This document shows, piece by piece, positions 4,484 through 5,273 of a stretch of DNA of 5,273 bases (position 1 is the first letter of the stretch; the number at the start of each line of letters is the position of its first letter). The position numbers were made by a program, and so were the translations under genes. Below the pieces are notes generated by a model, which did not search any database, was not told where the DNA came from, and saw only the letters and a program-made list of their open reading frames with translations. Source of the DNA: an uncultured Gemmatimonadota bacterium (GTDB lineage Bacteria; Gemmatimonadota; Gemmatimonadetes; Longimicrobiales; Gaopeijiaceae); assembly GCA_937136445.1 (NCBI GenBank), contig CAKZOQ010000016.1, positions 1 to 5,273 on the forward strand, given 5' to 3'.

Positions 4484-5273
4484 ATGGTACGCATGGCTCG
4501 CGCGGGTCGAGCACGGCGCTCGTCGTTGGTCCTCCTCCTCCTTCTCGCCACGGGACTTCTGGTCCCCTGGGGTGAGCTTCAGGCCCAGGAGGATCCCTTC
4601 TTCCTGGACGGGCTGGTGGTCACCTCCAGCCCCACCCCCCGACCACACCGGGCGGTGGCAGCGCATGTGACGGTCCTGGAGGGTCCGGAGCTCCAGGCCC
4701 GGGGGCTCACTCGGGTGTCCGAAGCCCTCCAGGGGGTTCCCGGTCTCTCCGTGGTCCAGAACGGGTCCTACGGAGCCCAGACCTCCCTCTTCACGCGGGG
4801 CGGCGAGAGCGACTACACCCTGGTTCTGCTGGACGGCGTGCAGGTGAACCAGCCCGGGGGCGCCTTCGACTTCGCCTCCCTGAGCCTGGAGGGGGTGGAG
4901 CGCATCGAGGTGGTGCGGGGCGGGGGGAGCGCCCTCTACGGCTCGGACGCCGTCTCCGGCGTGGTCAACATCATCACGGCTACCGGCGGTCCGGGAGCGG
5001 GCGTCCAGGCCTCGGGGCTGGTCCGGGCAGGCTCGTTCGGTCGCATGGATCTGGGCGCCGACGTCCGTGGCGGAGGAGAACGGTTCGGGTACTCGTTCCA
5101 CCTCCTGCGGACCGCCACCGACGGCATCCTGGCCTTCAACAACCGGCACGAGAACACCGTGTTGCGCGGCGCGGTCCGGCTGACCCCCGACGACGCCACC
5201 ACCGCCCGGGTGAACCTTCGGGTGGGGGACCGGGAGTACCACTATCCCACCGACGGATCCGGGAACGTCGTGG
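4484..5273 (+). CDS. btuB: BtuB-like TonB-dependent outer-membrane receptor, N-terminal part
   Basis: The first 263 codons are present; the gene runs off the right edge. The N-terminus is a signal peptide: Arg-rich residues 3-12, hydrophobic core 15-28, likely cleavage after Ala34 (LQA|QED). Residues 42-49 (DGLVVTSS) resemble the TonB box of E. coli BtuB (DTLVVTA). The plug domain spans about 50-167 and shows SEALQGVPGLSV, TRGGESDYTLVLLDGVQVN, VERIEVVRGG and ALYGSDAVSGVVNIIT (150-165), all standard for this family. The barrel begins after that. Such receptors import scarce ligands using TonB-ExbBD energy. With a cobalamin riboswitch 97 bases upstream, the ligand is most likely vitamin B12 or a related corrinoid; the symbol rests on that context plus family resemblance. 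ATG 4484 was chosen; ATG 4493 in the same frame is nearly as good. A GTG at 4445 would add 13 residues. The frame is closed upstream by TGA 4376-4378. The ribosome site is poor (GGAACGGG, 4470-4477). Confidence 0.9.
   Translation, partial: MVRMARAGRARRSSLVLLLLLATGLLVPWGELQAQEDPFFLDGLVVTSSPTPRPHRAVAAHVTVLEGPELQARGLTRVSEALQGVPGLSVVQNGSYGAQTSLFTRGGESDYTLVLLDGVQVNQPGGAFDFASLSLEGVERIEVVRGGGSALYGSDAVSGVVNIITATGGPGAGVQASGLVRAGSFGRMDLGADVRGGGERFGYSFHLLRTATDGILAFNNRHENTVLRGAVRLTPDDATTARVNLRVGDREYHYPTDGSGNVV

Noticed and set aside
4198..4575. Plus-strand open frame of 125 codons starting ahead of the riboswitch
   Set aside because: It covers the whole cobalamin aptamer and the receptor's signal-peptide region in another frame. 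Its composition is that of structured RNA read as protein, and no ribosome site precedes it.
4238..5242. Long open frame (334 codons) on the minus strand across the riboswitch and receptor gene
   Set aside because: It runs antisense to an unmistakable riboswitch and TonB-dependent receptor. Its predicted protein is low-complexity, rich in Gly, Pro, Arg and His, and has no recognisable motif. Such frames are common shadows in very GC-rich genes.

Overview
The window is a very GC-rich stretch of bacterial chromosome. All genes are on the + strand and tightly spaced. The likely source is a Gemmatimonadota or Acidobacteriota-type organism. This is an inference from the MacB/ADOP-type permease tail, the mix of genes, the strong G/C bias at third codon positions and the outer-membrane TonB-dependent receptor, which implies a diderm cell. 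No marker gene settles the taxonomy.

Layout. Positions 1-234 hold the 3' end of an ABC-type permease of the MacB/FtsX (ADOP-like) superfamily. A 146-base gap follows, with a weak promoter candidate at 297-326. Next comes a compact run of four genes: a class-V aminotransferase of the group II cysteine desulfurase type (381-1541), an RNA 2',3'-cyclic phosphodiesterase, ThpR/LigT (1562-2125), a small membrane-anchored or secreted protein of unknown function (2142-2792, GTG start), and a complete NtrC/NtrX-type sigma-54-dependent response regulator (2804-4165). The gaps are 20, 16 and 11 bases, so co-transcription is likely. No partner histidine kinase is in view.

Positions 4166-4483 (318 bases) are non-coding but full of signals. 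They hold a GC-rich stem-loop after the regulator gene, a promoter candidate, and a clear cobalamin riboswitch (4225-4387) whose closing P1 helix is a perfect 12 bp. Downstream is a hairpin that could make the L5-L13 kissing contact, and a competing stem that would break P1. The riboswitch leads into a BtuB-like TonB-dependent outer-membrane receptor (from 4484, running off the window). The receptor has a signal peptide, a TonB box and a plug domain.

Functionally there are two units. One is a housekeeping-like operon (sulfur mobilisation, RNA end or tRNA chemistry, an envelope protein, a two-component regulator) with no obvious shared pathway. The other is a vitamin B12 uptake unit repressed by its own ligand. 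The B12 unit is the best-supported regulatory story here. I see no mobile element, CRISPR array, tRNA or rRNA.
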